Below are positions 34,416-45,741 of a DNA stretch of 64,000 bases, piece after piece; position 1 is the first letter of the stretch; each line of letters opens with the position of its first letter. Under the pieces are notes generated by a model. That model saw only the letters and a list, made by a program, of their open reading frames with translations. It did not search any database and had not been told where the DNA came from. The stretch comes from Glaciozyma antarctica PI12 (taxonomy: Eukaryota; Basidiomycota; Microbotryomycetes; Kriegeriales; Camptobasidiaceae). Position numbers and translations under genes: made by a program. The stretch covers positions 266,010-330,009 of the forward strand of contig KZ627159.1 of the NCBI GenBank assembly GCA_002917775.1. The letters are read 5' to 3'.

Positions 34416-36606
34416 TCAAGCGACGTCCACGGCGCTGCTGAGGACCGAGGCGTTTTGCTGGAGGAAGTCGACGTACTCGAGGAGGAACGCGACCTGGTGA
34501 GGCGTCTCGATCGCTTTAACGCTGCGAGTACACCCATCAGCTCCGTCGTCCCACAACGACAGCGAAAAGGAACTCACCTCCTTCTCCTCCTAATAACGTC
34601 AATAACCCTCTCAACGACCTTCATCGCCTCCACCACTCCCTCCCCCTCGCTCGCCCTCACGAACCCAATCTTGATCATCCAGCAGCACGCGACCAGTCCC
34701 GCCCTCCCAATCCCTCCACGACAATGCGCGAGGACTGCTTCGCCCTTGAGCGTGTGAGCGCGCAGGACGCGCGTGAGGTGCACGTCGAGCGCAGCGGGGG
34801 AGTGAGGGGCGTAGCCTTCGATCATGGGGATGCGAATGACGGCGAGGGAGAGGGAGGCGGCTGCGGCCGAGTATTCCTCCCAGGGAGCACCGAGGAAAGA
34901 GAGTTCTGTGAGGGGGTTAGCCGAGCGATGAGGGAGAGAGAAGGACGACGTACCTTCGTTGTTGAGGCAGCAGATGACCACACGGACGCCCTCCTGCTTC
35001 GCGCGCGCGAGGTCCATCCCGACGTCCCGGCAGATAGCGCTACGTCCACCTCGGACAGGCACGCCGTCCATCCTGACCTTCTTTCCGGGGCAGGAGCTGA
35101 GGAAGAAGTTGCCGAGCGCAGGCTCAGGTCCTGCGACGGGTGGCGGAGGCGGGACGAGGGGGTGAGAAGGAGGGGTGGCGATGATGTCCCAGAGATCAAA
35201 GTTTTGGGCCGAGGAGAGGACGAAAGGCTTGTGGGAGAGGTGGGAGTCGAGGGCTGTGCTGAGGAGAGGATATTCGGGTGAGAAGGAGCTGAGGTGGTGC
35301 GAGGAGAGGAGGAAGAGGAATTCGGGAGGGACGACGGCGGAGATACTATAAGAAAGGGCATGTCAGCAAGGTCATCCACGCGAAACGATGAGGTGAACGC
35401 ACTTCATGGGGTGCGATGCAGAAGTCTTGACCGCCACGCCATTGATCATTCGCATCCCCGGCAGCAGCCCATTCGCTCCCACCGTCGGCGCCGATGCCGC
35501 CTTGACGACCGGCAATACCGCCTCCTCGCCGTGCCTGACCACCGGTCTCGCCATCTCCGACTTGAGCGCCTCCGTGAGCGCCTCAGCGAGCCTATTCTCC
35601 TTGACCTCGCCCGCAAGTTCCACAGGCCGCAACGGAGGCGTCGAGATGGCCGAATCGATTCCCATGCGAATCAGGGACGGCGTGAGGGTGGTAGTGGGTC
35701 GAGGAGAGGCGGGAGGCGTCGACGTGCGAGAGAGGCTGGGAACGGATTGCGTGCCAGTGCAGTCGGTGCGCCCTGGAATCGGGATAGGAGTGGAAGGACG
35801 AAGGATACGCGAGTGAGAGATAGGAGGTTGGATGTTGGGATTCGCTGGGAGGGGATGTTGAGGACGAGCGAGAGTGAGAGGTGGGGTCGACTGCGAGCGT
35901 TGGACGACGGGACGGCTGGGAGGAGGAAGGAGGTGCGTGTAGACCGGAGGAGGAGGAGGAGCGTTCGCTGCTGCTACTGCTGCTGCAGCGACGACGCGTT
36001 TGAGAGCGTTGTACTCGCTCAGGCTGCGGAGGGAGAAAGGGGGTCAGCTAGGGTTACAAGGACAGGCTCGAGCCTCGATTAGCTCGTGCTCTCGCACCAT
36101 CCTGGTCGAGTTCTCCCAAGGGCAGATGCCAACGTGTTGTAAGAAGCGAAATGAACTCACTGGTGCTGGCTCGAAAGCCTGCTCAACGCCGACGAGAGAG
36201 CAGCTGGCATCTCCATCAGCTTCCTCGTCTGATCCTCCGGACCTGATCCTCCCTCCTCCTCTCCGACACCAGATCCCTCTCCAATCACCTCCACCCCCAA
36301 CCCCCTCAGCAAATCCTCCTCAGCAGGCGACGGCGGCGTCTCAGGCGCCAACCATGCCTCGCTCCCTCCACTTCCATCGGCCGTCTCGTCGCTCATGAAC
36401 TTGGTCCTAGTCACACGCAGGCTCGTCCTCTCCTCCGCTGTGCGCTCTACTGCCAGTCCGGAGGGGTTGGGCGACGAGTTAGGACTCGGAGATGAGTGAG
36501 ATCGTTTCGTGGGCGATTGGCGACGAGGTGGCGTGGCTGGAGAGAGGGACGGCGTGGGAGGAAAGGCGGTGGAGGTGGGAGTGTGCGGGATGGGGAGGGA
36601 GGCCAT
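34416..36606 (-). CDS. KAP/CDKN3-like dual-specificity phosphatase with long disordered N-terminus
   Basis: Start MASLPIPHTPTSTAFPP at 36606. The first two thirds are Pro/Ser/Thr-rich and probably disordered. The catalytic domain then reads FDLWDIIATPPSHPL, FFLSSCPGKKVRMDGVPVRG, CRDVGMDLARAKQEGVRVVI, CCLNNEELSFLGAPWEEYSA and ends at the active site HCRGGIGRAGLVACCWMIK. This is the CX5R phosphatase loop (near 34699-34729). SCPGKK and the following block match the cyclin-dependent-kinase-associated phosphatase family. The usual general-acid Asp region reads IPMIEGYAP, with Glu instead. Stop 34416-34418 after SSAVDVA. About 620 residues. It may act on CDK or another phospho-Ser/Thr protein; not shown here. 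Confidence 0.85.
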
Positions 36607-36951
36607 CGTGTGCCTTAGGAGGCGAGCTGGGAGGTGTGATGAGGCGAGAGAGGGCGAAGGTCGTTGATCCTCTCGAGCTAGGGGACGACGCCGGGACCTG
36701 CCTTGCGCGTGGACCAGCTGGAAGTCCGAGCTGCGAGTAGTTGGAGTGAGTTGAAAGGATCGCAAAGCTTCAACTCTCTTGACTCGAAGAGAGAGAGGAA
36801 TGGAGAAGAGAAAGAGGGTGACAGCGCGTTCTCTCAGTTCCCTTCTTCTCTTTCAACCCTCCCTAGCAAAGAAGCTCACGCATCTGCTAGATCCATATCC
36901 TCGAGCGTGCTGTACGTGCATTGAATATATGGCAAAACGCGAGCACCCGAT
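36607..36951. other. Intergenic, phosphatase promoter and Smr gene 3' flank
   Basis: 345 bp between the phosphatase start and the stop of the Smr-domain gene, both on the minus strand. I see no gene in it. Confidence 0.4.
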
Positions 36952-38724
36952 CTACATAATCGTGCAATCCGTGTCCGAGCTCCTCTCCAAGTCGTCCACG
37001 ACCTCCCTACTCCCTCGCCCAGCCTGCCCCTGCAAGAAGACCACCAACACTCCACCATTATCAGGATCCAGCTGTGCCGACAATCGCTGACGCTTCATCA
37101 TCTCCTACAAAAGCGAGCGGTGAGCCTCTGTTTCGTCAGGAGCGCGTTGCGAAGGGGACGAACTTCGATGGCGGGCTTGATCTTGGCGACGTGCGAAGAG
37201 GAGTGGTTTCCTGTAGTCAAGGATCAGTAAAAATCGCGTCAGATCGAGCGTGTTTGGCGTACCTTTGCCGACGATTACGCGAAGCTCGGAAAGGCCCTTC
37301 TGGCGTGCCGACTGAGAAAGGGAATTAGAGAGGGCGCACAAGGAACCACCGAAAGACGAAGGAACGGAGCCCACCTCGACAGCGCGCTCGGTGAAGGTGA
37401 CGCTCTCCGCGACGTAAAGCCCATGAAGGTCAATCTCATTGTCGGGACGACCCTTGTTGTTCTCTGCAGTTCGGCAGCGCAATCAGCAAAGTATTGTCGC
37501 ATAACGAAGCGATCTGCAACGAACCGTTGTAGATCCACTGAGCCGCCTTGCCGTTGAACTCAACCTTGCGACGCTGATGATCCTTGCCCTCCAGACTCAG
37601 GCTCTTGGCCTTCGCTCCATCTCCAGCATTATATGCCTCCTTACTCTGCGAGAAGCACTTGCCCTGCACTCACCCATCAGCTTCCCCTCCCACTCAACCC
37701 AAACGCAGACGCACCATCAAATCTCCCTCCCGAATCGCCTGATTCCTCAACCCCACATACTCCACATTATCCGCATTCACCATCGCCTCATTCTGATCGT
37801 TCCATGCGCGTTCCCAACGACGGCGCGTGAGTTCGTACCAATCGAGAAGGCGATCAGGGACGGGAAAGTGGTTTGGGCGATCGGGAGTTGGGCGGAGAAA
37901 GGGTGGGAGTTGGTAGAAGATTCGTGGGATGGGAGGAGGGGGGTTCGGCGGTGGTCGATGGAGAGGTGGTGAGGAGTTGAGAAGGCGGGGTGAGGAGGAA
38001 TGGAGTAGGCGAGATGAGGAGGGAGTGGGCGAAGAGAGGAGGCGGCGAAGAGTAGGAGAGAGGAGGGGAGTGGAGAGGTGAGAGGAGAGTAGGAATGTGA
38101 GCGTTTGTTGCTGAGCGGCAGGGGTGGAGAGGAGCCAGTGCGTGTGGTGGGAGGGGGTGGAGAGACGCCTCACCGTCGACGGCCCATCGTTCGCGCCGTA
38201 ACCTCCTCCACCCTGGTACTGCTGCTGTTGTTGCTGGTTGTTCCAGGCACTGCCTTGCTGCTGCTGGTGTTGTTGGGGATAGGGAGAGGGGTTGTAGGGC
38301 TGTTGCTGGTGATGTTGTTGGCCTTGAGGGTACGGCGACTGCTGGTTTCCGTACTGCTGCTGCTGCTGTTGCTGCTGCTGTTGCTGCTGCTGTTGCTGCT
38401 GTTGCTGAGCCTGCTGCTGCTTCTGCTTCTGCTTCTTTTGGTGCTTCTGAAACAGGCTATTGAGACGGGATCAGCGATGGTGACGCGTTGAGGATGGAAC
38501 AGCTGGCGGAGGGACGTACTGGAACGCCTTCTTGGCGTAACGAAGGAAGGTGGCAAAGGTGAGCGGCACTGAGGAAGAGGGGGCGCGTAGTCAGCTCCAT
38601 TCGTGGTGCTGCTGAGGATGCAAGACGAGAGAGCAGTCGTCCGATGAAGGCGGTTGCCTTGAGATACGAGCAGTCCACACCAGCAGCCCTGCTTCGGTCT
38701 TTGTTCACTCTCAGCTGACTTACT
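36952..38724 (-). CDS. DUF1771-Smr domain protein with polyglutamine tract (start codon split by an intron)
   Basis: The C-terminal half is a classical DUF1771 plus Smr nuclease-like module: NADNVEYVGLRNQAIREGDL, GKCFSQSKEAYNAGDGAKAK, IDLHGLYVAESVTFTERAVE, LSELRVIVGKGNHSSSHVAK and, after an intron with a GTTCGT donor, QRLSAQLDPDNGGVLVVFL. The LDLHG and HxxGxGxHS motifs needed for Smr activity are present as EIDLHGL and VGKGNHSS. Stop 36952-36954. The N-terminal half has about 18 near-consecutive Gln. The first coding exon has no ATG; A at 38724 joins TG at 38568-38567 across a 155-nt intron with a canonical GTAAGT donor and GCTGAC branch, giving MPLTFATFLRYAKKAF. The join around 38160 (optional in-frame 69-nt intron) is unsure. 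Related proteins act on RNA or stalled ribosomes. Confidence 0.8.
38354..38436 (-). repeat. CAG/CAA microsatellite coding for polyglutamine
   Basis: On the plus strand a run of CTG with TTG interruptions; on the coding strand CAG/CAA codons for a glutamine tract broken by Lys near its start (KHQKKQKQKQQQA). Likely length-variable. Confidence 0.9.
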
Positions 38725-38842
38725 GTTCCTGAGCGACCCCGCCAAAGTTGGTGAGAGGAGGAGAGGAAACAGGATCGCGCGCTGCCGATCGCGGAGTCGC
38801 TCCCTTCGTTCGAACACGTTGCCCTCCTCCCTCACCGCCGCC
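38725..38842. promoter_or_regulatory. Very short divergent promoter, Smr gene and methyltransferase
   Basis: 118 bp separate the split start codon of the Smr gene from the methyltransferase ATG. Both leaders must overlap or be very short here. Confidence 0.5.
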
Positions 38843-40301
38843 ATGGAATCCCTAACCGAAGCCGCCTACAACGCTCTCGACAACGGCCTTCTCCCCGACT
38901 TTGCCGTTCGCCGCGCAATCCGCTACCTCTGCAACCAGCGCCTCTCCGAAATTGCCGCGTCGTCCCTCACCGAAGCGGTCGAGTCCAAGTGGGAGTACAT
39001 CGAGGGATTGAAGAAGAGCGCCGTGGCGATTGAGACGGAGAAGGCGAACGAGCAGCATTACGAGGTGCGTTACTTGTGGAGAGGCCGGAGCGTGGGGAGC
39101 TGAGAGCTGGTTGCAGGTCTCGACAGAGTTCATTCAGTCGTGCTTGGGACCCAACCTGAAGTACTCTTGCTGCTTGTATCCTACTGGGTGTGTCCGGGCG
39201 GACTTTGGAGGGAGGAGGGGAGCTAACACGGGCTCTACACAGCAAGGAGACGCTCGAAGAGGCCGAGCTCTTGATGCTGGAGAGCTACTGCGTCAAGGCG
39301 AAGCTTGAGGACGGGATGGACGTGCTGGATCTGGGTTGCGGATGGGGCAGTTTGACTCTGTTCCTGGCCAAGGTGAGCTCGTCGCGGAGCTTGAGAAGCG
39401 GGGAGCTGATTCCAATCGTCTCAGAAATACCCCAACTCTCGCATCACCTCCCTCTCCAACTCGGCAACCCAGAAGCTCCACATTGACTCGCAAGCTGCCT
39501 CACGAGGACTCACGAATGTTGAGGTGCACACGGGCGACGTTCGGATCTTTGATTTCGCTGGAACCAAGAGGTGCGTCCGTTCGCTGCGTGCGTCGAGGTA
39601 GAGCTAACTCCGCGCAGCTTTGACCGAATCCTTACGATCGAGATGATGGAGCACATGAAGAACTACGAGCAGCTGCTCAACAAGGTCAGCACGTGGCTCA
39701 AGCCCAACAAGGAGGCTCAGTCCGGCGAGGCTCTTCTCTTTATCCACATCTTCTGCCACAAGGACACTCCGTGCGTTCGTTCAAGCTCCTCAATATTTAT
39801 AAGCTGATTTCCTGCGCAGGTACCACTTTGAGGAGAACGACGGCTGGATGTCCAAGAACTTCTTCTCCGGTGCGTTCCCCCTTTTCTCCTCGCTTCGCAG
39901 CACTCAACTCCTCGCGAAACAGGCGGAACGATGCCCTCCTTCGACCTCTTCACCTACTTTCAAACCTCTCTCACCCTCCAACGCTCGTGGTGGTTGAACG
40001 GAGAGCACTACGGCAAGACGTGCGAAGATTGGCTCGTCAAGCAGGATCGGGAGCGGAAAGCGTGGATTGGGAGTGGGAGTGGGCGAGAGCTTGTTACGGG
40101 TGGCAAGAAGGGTGGTGTAGGAAAGGAGGAGGAGGGGAAGAAGACATTCTATCGGTGAGTGCGTTTCGTGCGATGCGAGGAAGATTGCTGACTTGGCGAG
40201 CTAGGTTCCGTATCTTCTTCTTGGCTTGCGCCGAGTTCTTTGCGCTCAACGACGGCGAATCCTGGGGAGTGGGTCACTATTTGATGAAGAAGAGGGATTA
40301 G
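38843..40301 (+). CDS. SAM-dependent methyltransferase, cyclopropane-fatty-acid-synthase-like
   Basis: Start MESLTEAAYNALDNGLLPDF. Order of family blocks: EVSTEFIQSCLGPNLKYSCC, ETLEEAELLMLESYCVKAKL, MDVLDLGCGWGSLTLFLAKK (SAM motif I), NSRITSLSNSATQKLHIDSQ, FDRILTIEMMEHMKNYEQLL, ALLFIHIFCHKDTPYHFEEN and FFLACAEFFALNDGESWGVG. This order is that of CFA-synthase-like and coclaurine-N-methyltransferase-like enzymes, which methylate lipids or amines. About 380 residues over eight or so exons; stop 40299-40301 after YLMKKRD. A Gly/Lys/Glu-rich insert (SGSGRELVTGGKKGGVGKEE) sits late in the protein. Substrate unknown. Confidence 0.88.
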
Positions 40302-40423
40302 AAGCCTGGGTAGAGCAAGGAATAGCGATTTCGCCCGGGTTTAAACGTTTCGCTGTCGGTTGTCAGATCTCAGCTTCGCGCCGTTCCAGTCGTCGTCGGG
40401 GCCAGTACCCTGGCTAATCGAGC

Positions 40424-41947
40424 ATGGAGATGAACTCACGAAGTATCCCGAAAAGGATTTCGCGGGCTGCGATCTCGATTTCTTATTCTCAACCTAATTC
40501 TTGTCAGCAGCATCTTCCTCAGTACGAAGCCCAAGCTCTTTCTTCGTCACGCCCCCCCCACCATCACCCCCCTGGAACGACACAGTACGCGCCCCCCGAC
40601 CGCATACAACTCAGCACCAACACGAACGTTGTCGAAGCGATCCGAACGGCCTCAACTCTAAAAAAACCGACCCTCCTCCGACCAATCCTCTACCATCCTG
40701 GCCGCCCCTCCAGCGTCCTCGCCCGTCGTCCGAGAGCACACGGCTCACTGGACCAACATCATCGAGCAGCTCAGCCCCCACATCAAGGCTCCTCCTCCTT
40801 CGGCGCTCGGAACGATGCCGGCGGCGAGCGGGAACGGGCAGCAGGCGGCGGCGATTGCGGCTGGGCAGGGCTATGGCGACCAGAGTTCGCTGGCAGCGCT
40901 CAGTGCAGCTAGTTTCAGTGCTTACGACCCAGGTACGCTCGTCTCTGGCTGGAGATTCAGGCCGGACTAACAGTCCCCCCGGCTCTCTCCCTCTCTCCTC
41001 GGCTATCGCAGCCCTCACCAGCACCACCCTACCCAGCGTTTTTGCGCAACACTCACGCGTTCAACTCCCTCCGATCCGGTACACTCCTCCCGGCACGAAC
41101 CCCTCTCTAGCACCTCTCCTCCACGCGGCGTCAGCAGCTGAATTTGACGCGTCGACGAACTTATTCGCTCAGCCGCCGGCGTTTCAGAATTCGTCGGTAT
41201 ATGGAGGTGGTGCGGAGGCTATCAAGACCAAGGAGGAGAAGAAGAACGGAGGGAGTGCGGTTGCGGAGAGGAAGAGTGAGGAGAAGGAGGATGAGGGAGA
41301 GGAGGTGAATGCTGAGGAGGGGAGCGCAAGGCAGCTCAAGAACACGAGTGAGTCGCTCCTTCTTTCTCTTCTTGAGTCAGCCCTTTGCAGTTTGTACCAC
41401 GCCGTCGTGCCATTACGACGAGGGAGAACGCGCCTGCTTTCGTACCAACCACGCCTCACGCAATCCCTTGCTGACCTCCCTCTCTCGCAGAACGCGCCGC
41501 TCAGAACCGTGCCGCCCAGCGAGCCTTCCGCGAGCGCAAAGAGCAATACGTCCGGTCCGTCCTCCTCTCCCCTCCTCCCTCTCTAGCGAGCTGACGACCA
41601 CCTCCAGCGACCTCGAGCGCAAATCCACGATGCTCGACGAGACAGTCGCGCGCGAACGCGATCTCGGCACAAAGCTCGCCGCCGCCGAATCTCTCGTCGC
41701 GTCTTTCGACACCGAGCGCGCGTCTTTCGTCGCGTTGCAAGAGCAGTGGGCTGGCGAGCGAGCGATGTGGGATTTGGAGAGGGAACGGTGGGCTGGAGAG
41801 AGAGACGGGTGGAGATTCAGGGAGGGGGAGTATAAGAGGCAGGTGGAGGGGCTCAAGGGTGCGTTGGAGGAGAGTAGGAGGATGGTGGAGGGGAAGAGGG
41901 GGAGGGAGGAGGAGGAGGAGAGTGCGGCGAAGACGAGTAGGGCTTAG
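40424..41947 (+). CDS. YAP/AP-1-type bZIP transcription factor (5' end uncertain)
   Basis: The basic region is RAAQNRAAQRAFRERKEQYV, with the NxxAQxxFR signature of fungal YAP/PAP1 factors that bind TTACTAA-type sites, often in oxidative or metal stress. It is rebuilt across two introns (exons end KNT and YV), followed by a coiled coil DLERKSTMLDETVARERDL and further charged helices to SAAKTSRA, stop 41945-41947. Upstream coding: HTAHWTNIIEQLSPHIKAPP, GDQSSLAALSAASFSAYDPG, TLPSVFAQHSR. The first sure in-frame ATG is 40815; the ATG at 40424 opens a long frame that is one base out of phase, meeting the coding frame only at an A7 run (40660-40666). Start at 40424 is therefore a guess. Confidence 0.75.
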
Positions 41948-42734
41948 AGGGTTCGTGTTGGGGTGTTTTTACTTTGCTTTGACGAGACGATACTACTGTG
42001 GTTTGTGCATAGATATGAAGAGCTTTGCCATCTTGTTCGAAAGGCCTCGCGAGGGCGAGCTTCGCAGCTCATCGCGTCGGAGAGGCAAATCTTGCGAGAC
42101 GCCCGCACTCGACGTCCTCGTCCTCTACCACCAGATCCAACGAAAGCTCCTTCCACTATGTCTAGCAAGAGTGCCCTCGAGTACGAAGGATCCGACGGCG
42201 GTAGAGAAAGAGAAACCGACGGGATTGGTGCGGGGCTCCTCGGAGGGCGTCTTGACTCTTTTCTCGCTGAGCCCTGCTGGGTTGCAGACGGTTTTTTTGG
42301 GGGAAAGTCTGGACAGAGCAGCAGACTTTGGCGGGAGTGTAGTACCTGCAGAGTACAGAGAGTACAGCTGGACCCACTGGGAACACCTCCCTTGGCCTCG
42401 AAGGCTTGGCTGGCAATCGCATCTTCGACCTTCGCCGCCTCGACTGTTTCTCTTCTTTCTCCTGCCCAACGCTCGTATCGGAACAGTTCCAAGCAAGGCC
42501 GTCGCATCCTCCAAGTCAAAGCGTAGGTGTCAACAGCTCGCGCTATAGTCACCGCCAGCTCACCAGGTCGAACCACCTCCAGCTTCCCGTCCTTCCTTCG
42601 ACCCCCAACCAACGACCTCTAGCCTTTCAAAGGGCCATATCGAGCTCTCCACCGCTCCTCACCCACCTCCAACCCCACCTCGGTCAACCCACCCCAACGC
42701 CCCCTTTTTTTCAGCCTACCCCAACCCGGACAAG
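41948..42734. other. 787-bp stretch upstream of the carbonic anhydrase, gene content unresolved
   Basis: A plus-strand ATG near 42158 with a fair context starts MSSKSALEYEGSDGG, with a possible donor GTAGAG directly after. A second plus frame reads TVFLGESLDRAADFGGSVVP then AEYREYSWTHWEHLPWPRRL. Minus-strand frames are also open. None has a recognisable domain, so no gene is called. The last 150 bp, rich in CACC and CCAAC, are the likely carbonic anhydrase promoter and leader. Confidence 0.3.
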
Positions 42735-43843
42735 ATGCAAGCAGCACACCCCCAGAGCGAGGACCTCCTCCGCCATATTCTCGAAGCGAACGCTACGTAC
42801 GCCGAAGCTTTCTCTCAGTCGGATCCTGTCCTCCTCGCCAAGCTCGCGCAGGGACAGAGCCCGCGCATCTGCTGGCTCGGTTGCTCCGACTCCCGTGTTA
42901 GTGCGGAGCTGTAGGTCTCGTTTCCTCGAGCTGGAGGAGCACAAGCTGATGTATTTGGTGGTTATAGGAGTACTGGTGTTGCTCCTGGATCGATCTTCGT
43001 GCACGTACGTCAGGGAGGAACATAGGCTAGGAGGGAGCGGGAGCTGATATCGATTCTACAGAGGAACGTGGCGCAATGCTTCCACCCCGACGACACCTCT
43101 GCGCTCGCAGCTCTCAGCTACGCAGTTCACCAGCTCAAAGTCGAGGCGATCATCGTATGCGGTACGCGCTCCTTCCTTGGTTCTCCGAGCGGTGCTGATC
43201 CCCAACCGCGCGCGCAGGGCATACGGGATGCGGAGGAGTCAAAGCTGCGATGATCCAAGCCGCCGAGGAGAACGAGCACGGCAGTCCCATCCTTCCGCGC
43301 ACCGAAGGCGACCGCATCATCTCCAAGTGGATCGCTCCCGTTCGTCCCTCCTCATCTCCCTACGCTGCGTACTAACGCCCTCGCGCAGATCAAAGCCATG
43401 GCTCTCGACCAACTCCACACTGAATCCAACGTCGCCGCCTCGTCCTCCGACGACCACCCTCACACGGCCTACGACCCTCTCTCCCCTCACGCCCTCGCCA
43501 CGCTGACCGACAACCACGTCGCTGAGACCGTTCGCCTCGTTTCTGAATCCTCGGTCGTGCAAGACGCCTGGGAGAAGGGGATGGAGCTGAGCGTGCATGG
43601 ATGGGTCTACCACGTCGCTACGGCCAAGTTGCGGGATCTGGATATCGGAGTTCGTGGAGGTGAGTTTCTCTTCCTCTCGATGTTGCGGTGCGGAGGCTGA
43701 TGAGGGACGTAGTGGGGATCCCAGCGTTCAGTCTTGGGTCGAGGCCTAGCAGTTATGCGGGGAGCGCGGCGCCGTCGGATGTTGAGAGCGATGATGAGGA
43801 TAGCGATGAGGAGGTGAAGGAAGTTAGGAAGAGCGGGTTCTAG
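42735..43843 (+). CDS. Beta-carbonic anhydrase (NCE103-like)
   Basis: Zinc enzyme interconverting CO2 and bicarbonate; in fungi it supplies bicarbonate for carboxylases at ambient CO2. Start MQAAHPQSEDLLRHILEANA. The active-site motifs are present: ICWLGCSDSR (zinc Cys plus Asp-Arg pair), then APGSIFVHRNVAQCFHPDD, and GHTGCGGVKAAMIQAAEE (zinc His and Cys). GMELSVHGWVYHVATAKLRD is the expected C-terminal strand. The protein then adds an acidic tail, SDVESDDEDSDEEVKEVR, ending KSGF at 43841-43843. Six exons or so. About 275 residues. No targeting peptide is obvious, so cytosolic. Confidence 0.94.
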
Positions 43844-45741
43844 GGGTGCCGATGGACTAGGGCGCCATATATGCTTCCCCTTTTTTTGTACTGGATAGGA
43901 ATCCCCCGTCGGCTTTTGCGAACTAGGGGGACGTCGTTTCTGTTTTCGCAAGGTCCTTTCGCGACGCTCGAGATTCACCTGCTTTCATTGCTCTCTTCTC
44001 GTACGCCTGCTTCTTCCCCTGCTCGCGAGGGCTTTCATACTGCAAGCCCAGTCCTACTCGTGCGCCATCGTCGCGCCGGAAGCCGAACGTGGGCGTCGCT
44101 TCCTTCCGTCCTTCGCTTGCAACGTCTATTCTCTGCGCGTCCTGGCACACAGCTTAGGCACCGGGGGGCGGTTTTTCTTCTTCACGCGAAACAGGAGTCG
44201 GGTCCCCTAAAGCTGGGAGGAGACGCTGTTCGCGCACGACGCTTCTCTCGCTCTCGCTACCCTGGATCTTTTTCCTCCTCGACGCGTTCTTCGGTCTATC
44301 TGAAGCTTGCGGTTCTTAAATCTCTCTCAGGCGGGCTTTTTGTCGTTTCTCGCGCTTGTCCCATCTCTCTCGCCTGGACTGGAGAGGAGTGCGGCGTGTG
44401 AAGGAGTCAACTTAACGTCGCAGCTTCGAAGGCTGGCAAGAACACCGTCGTTTTGGCACTGAGAACCACCGTCAGCTCATCATTTAGCCTTCTAAAGAGA
44501 TCTCCATGCTTGCCCAAAACGACGTGATATCTGAAGAAGAACGTCGGCGAAGTCGTCTCGCTGAGCGAGCTCTCGGCGCACCGTCCTGCGTGGGTAGAGA
44601 GCGTCGCTGAGCGGGTCTCCAGAGCGCTTCTTTCTGTTCCGACTGAAGCGTGCTCTTTCTGACTTCTCAGCTCTCAGCTCGCTGAGGAAGGCGACGGCAG
44701 CCAACCGACGTCGGAAGAACCACAGCTCTCCCTCCTCGTCTGCCCTCCCGGGCTTCGCAAACCTCGGCCTTCTCGCTCACTTGGCCCCTTTAGCACCGTA
44801 CATAAGAGGGATCCAGCTTGCCCACACTCTCTAATCACACGACTCGCAGCTCCGACGGAGAAGGCAGGTACACACTCCACAACGATCCTGCGGATCGCAC
44901 TGTCGCATGCGCGGATGTCTCTGCCTTCCTCGCTCGGTACCTAATTCGCTCTCGAGACGAATTCCCTTGCGCTTCGCCGCTTCCATACCCTTTCCTTTTT
45001 GCGGGGGAAGTACTCAGAGAAGCTGGATGGGGGCCGAAGGGGTGGTGGACGTCGTCGCTGTGCTTGGGGAGGCTGCGTCAGTTTTTTCTTTTCCCCCGCC
45101 GCGAGAGGATCTGCAGGCACTCGATTTAAGGTGAGTTGGGGATCGAGTGCTGAGACCTGGTTGAGACAAGGGCTGGCGGATGGTTGTAGCGAGTGCAGCG
45201 GGATGTGCTCGCTCTGTAACTTCCTTCGCCAGTTGACAGACTCCCCTAGCGCCTTCCCTGGGATCGAGCTGGACCTTTCCTCTGTTGGCTTACCCCGCTG
45301 CGTGCGGATCGCTGCGTTTCGGCCAGAGCATAATACCTTCCTCATCTGAAATTCCGACTCCGATTGACTATCGGTATTTCATTCCTCGCGGGGGCGATCT
45401 GAATCGTCGGGACGATCTGGACGGATCCAGTCTAAGCGGAGGCCGAGAGGGGAAAGCCCGACTACGAGAAGAAAGGGAGTCTCCCCCTCAGCTTGTGCCC
45501 CTCCCCTCCGCCTAGATCTTCGCCCGTGTTCGACCTAGGCCATTCCTTGTTCCTTCACCACCCACGCCACCAAGTCCGCATCCCCGTCACTCTCCAGCCC
45601 ACGCTCTTTTCCCTCCAGACCACCCCACTCGAATCATCCGCTTCCTTCTCTCGCCGGGGCACCTACTCCGCCTTGGCGGCGCTTCCTGCGAGCCTTTCTT
45701 CCAGCGGTACCATCGGATCAATCCCTACGCACGCCTCCGAC
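43844..45741. other. 1.9-kb gene-free stretch upstream of the HMG-box gene
   Basis: No domain-bearing frame on either strand. A T/C-rich tract followed by CTGCAG near 45075-45116 could end a leader intron. The frame of the HMG-box gene is open upstream of its first ATG from about 45493 but contains no ATG there. The length is unusual for this dense region and suggests a long regulatory region or a long spliced leader. Confidence 0.4.

Noticed and set aside
38354-38436. Regular CTG repeat considered as a CRISPR-like or satellite array
   Set aside because: It is a coding CAG/CAA tract for polyglutamine with no spacers.
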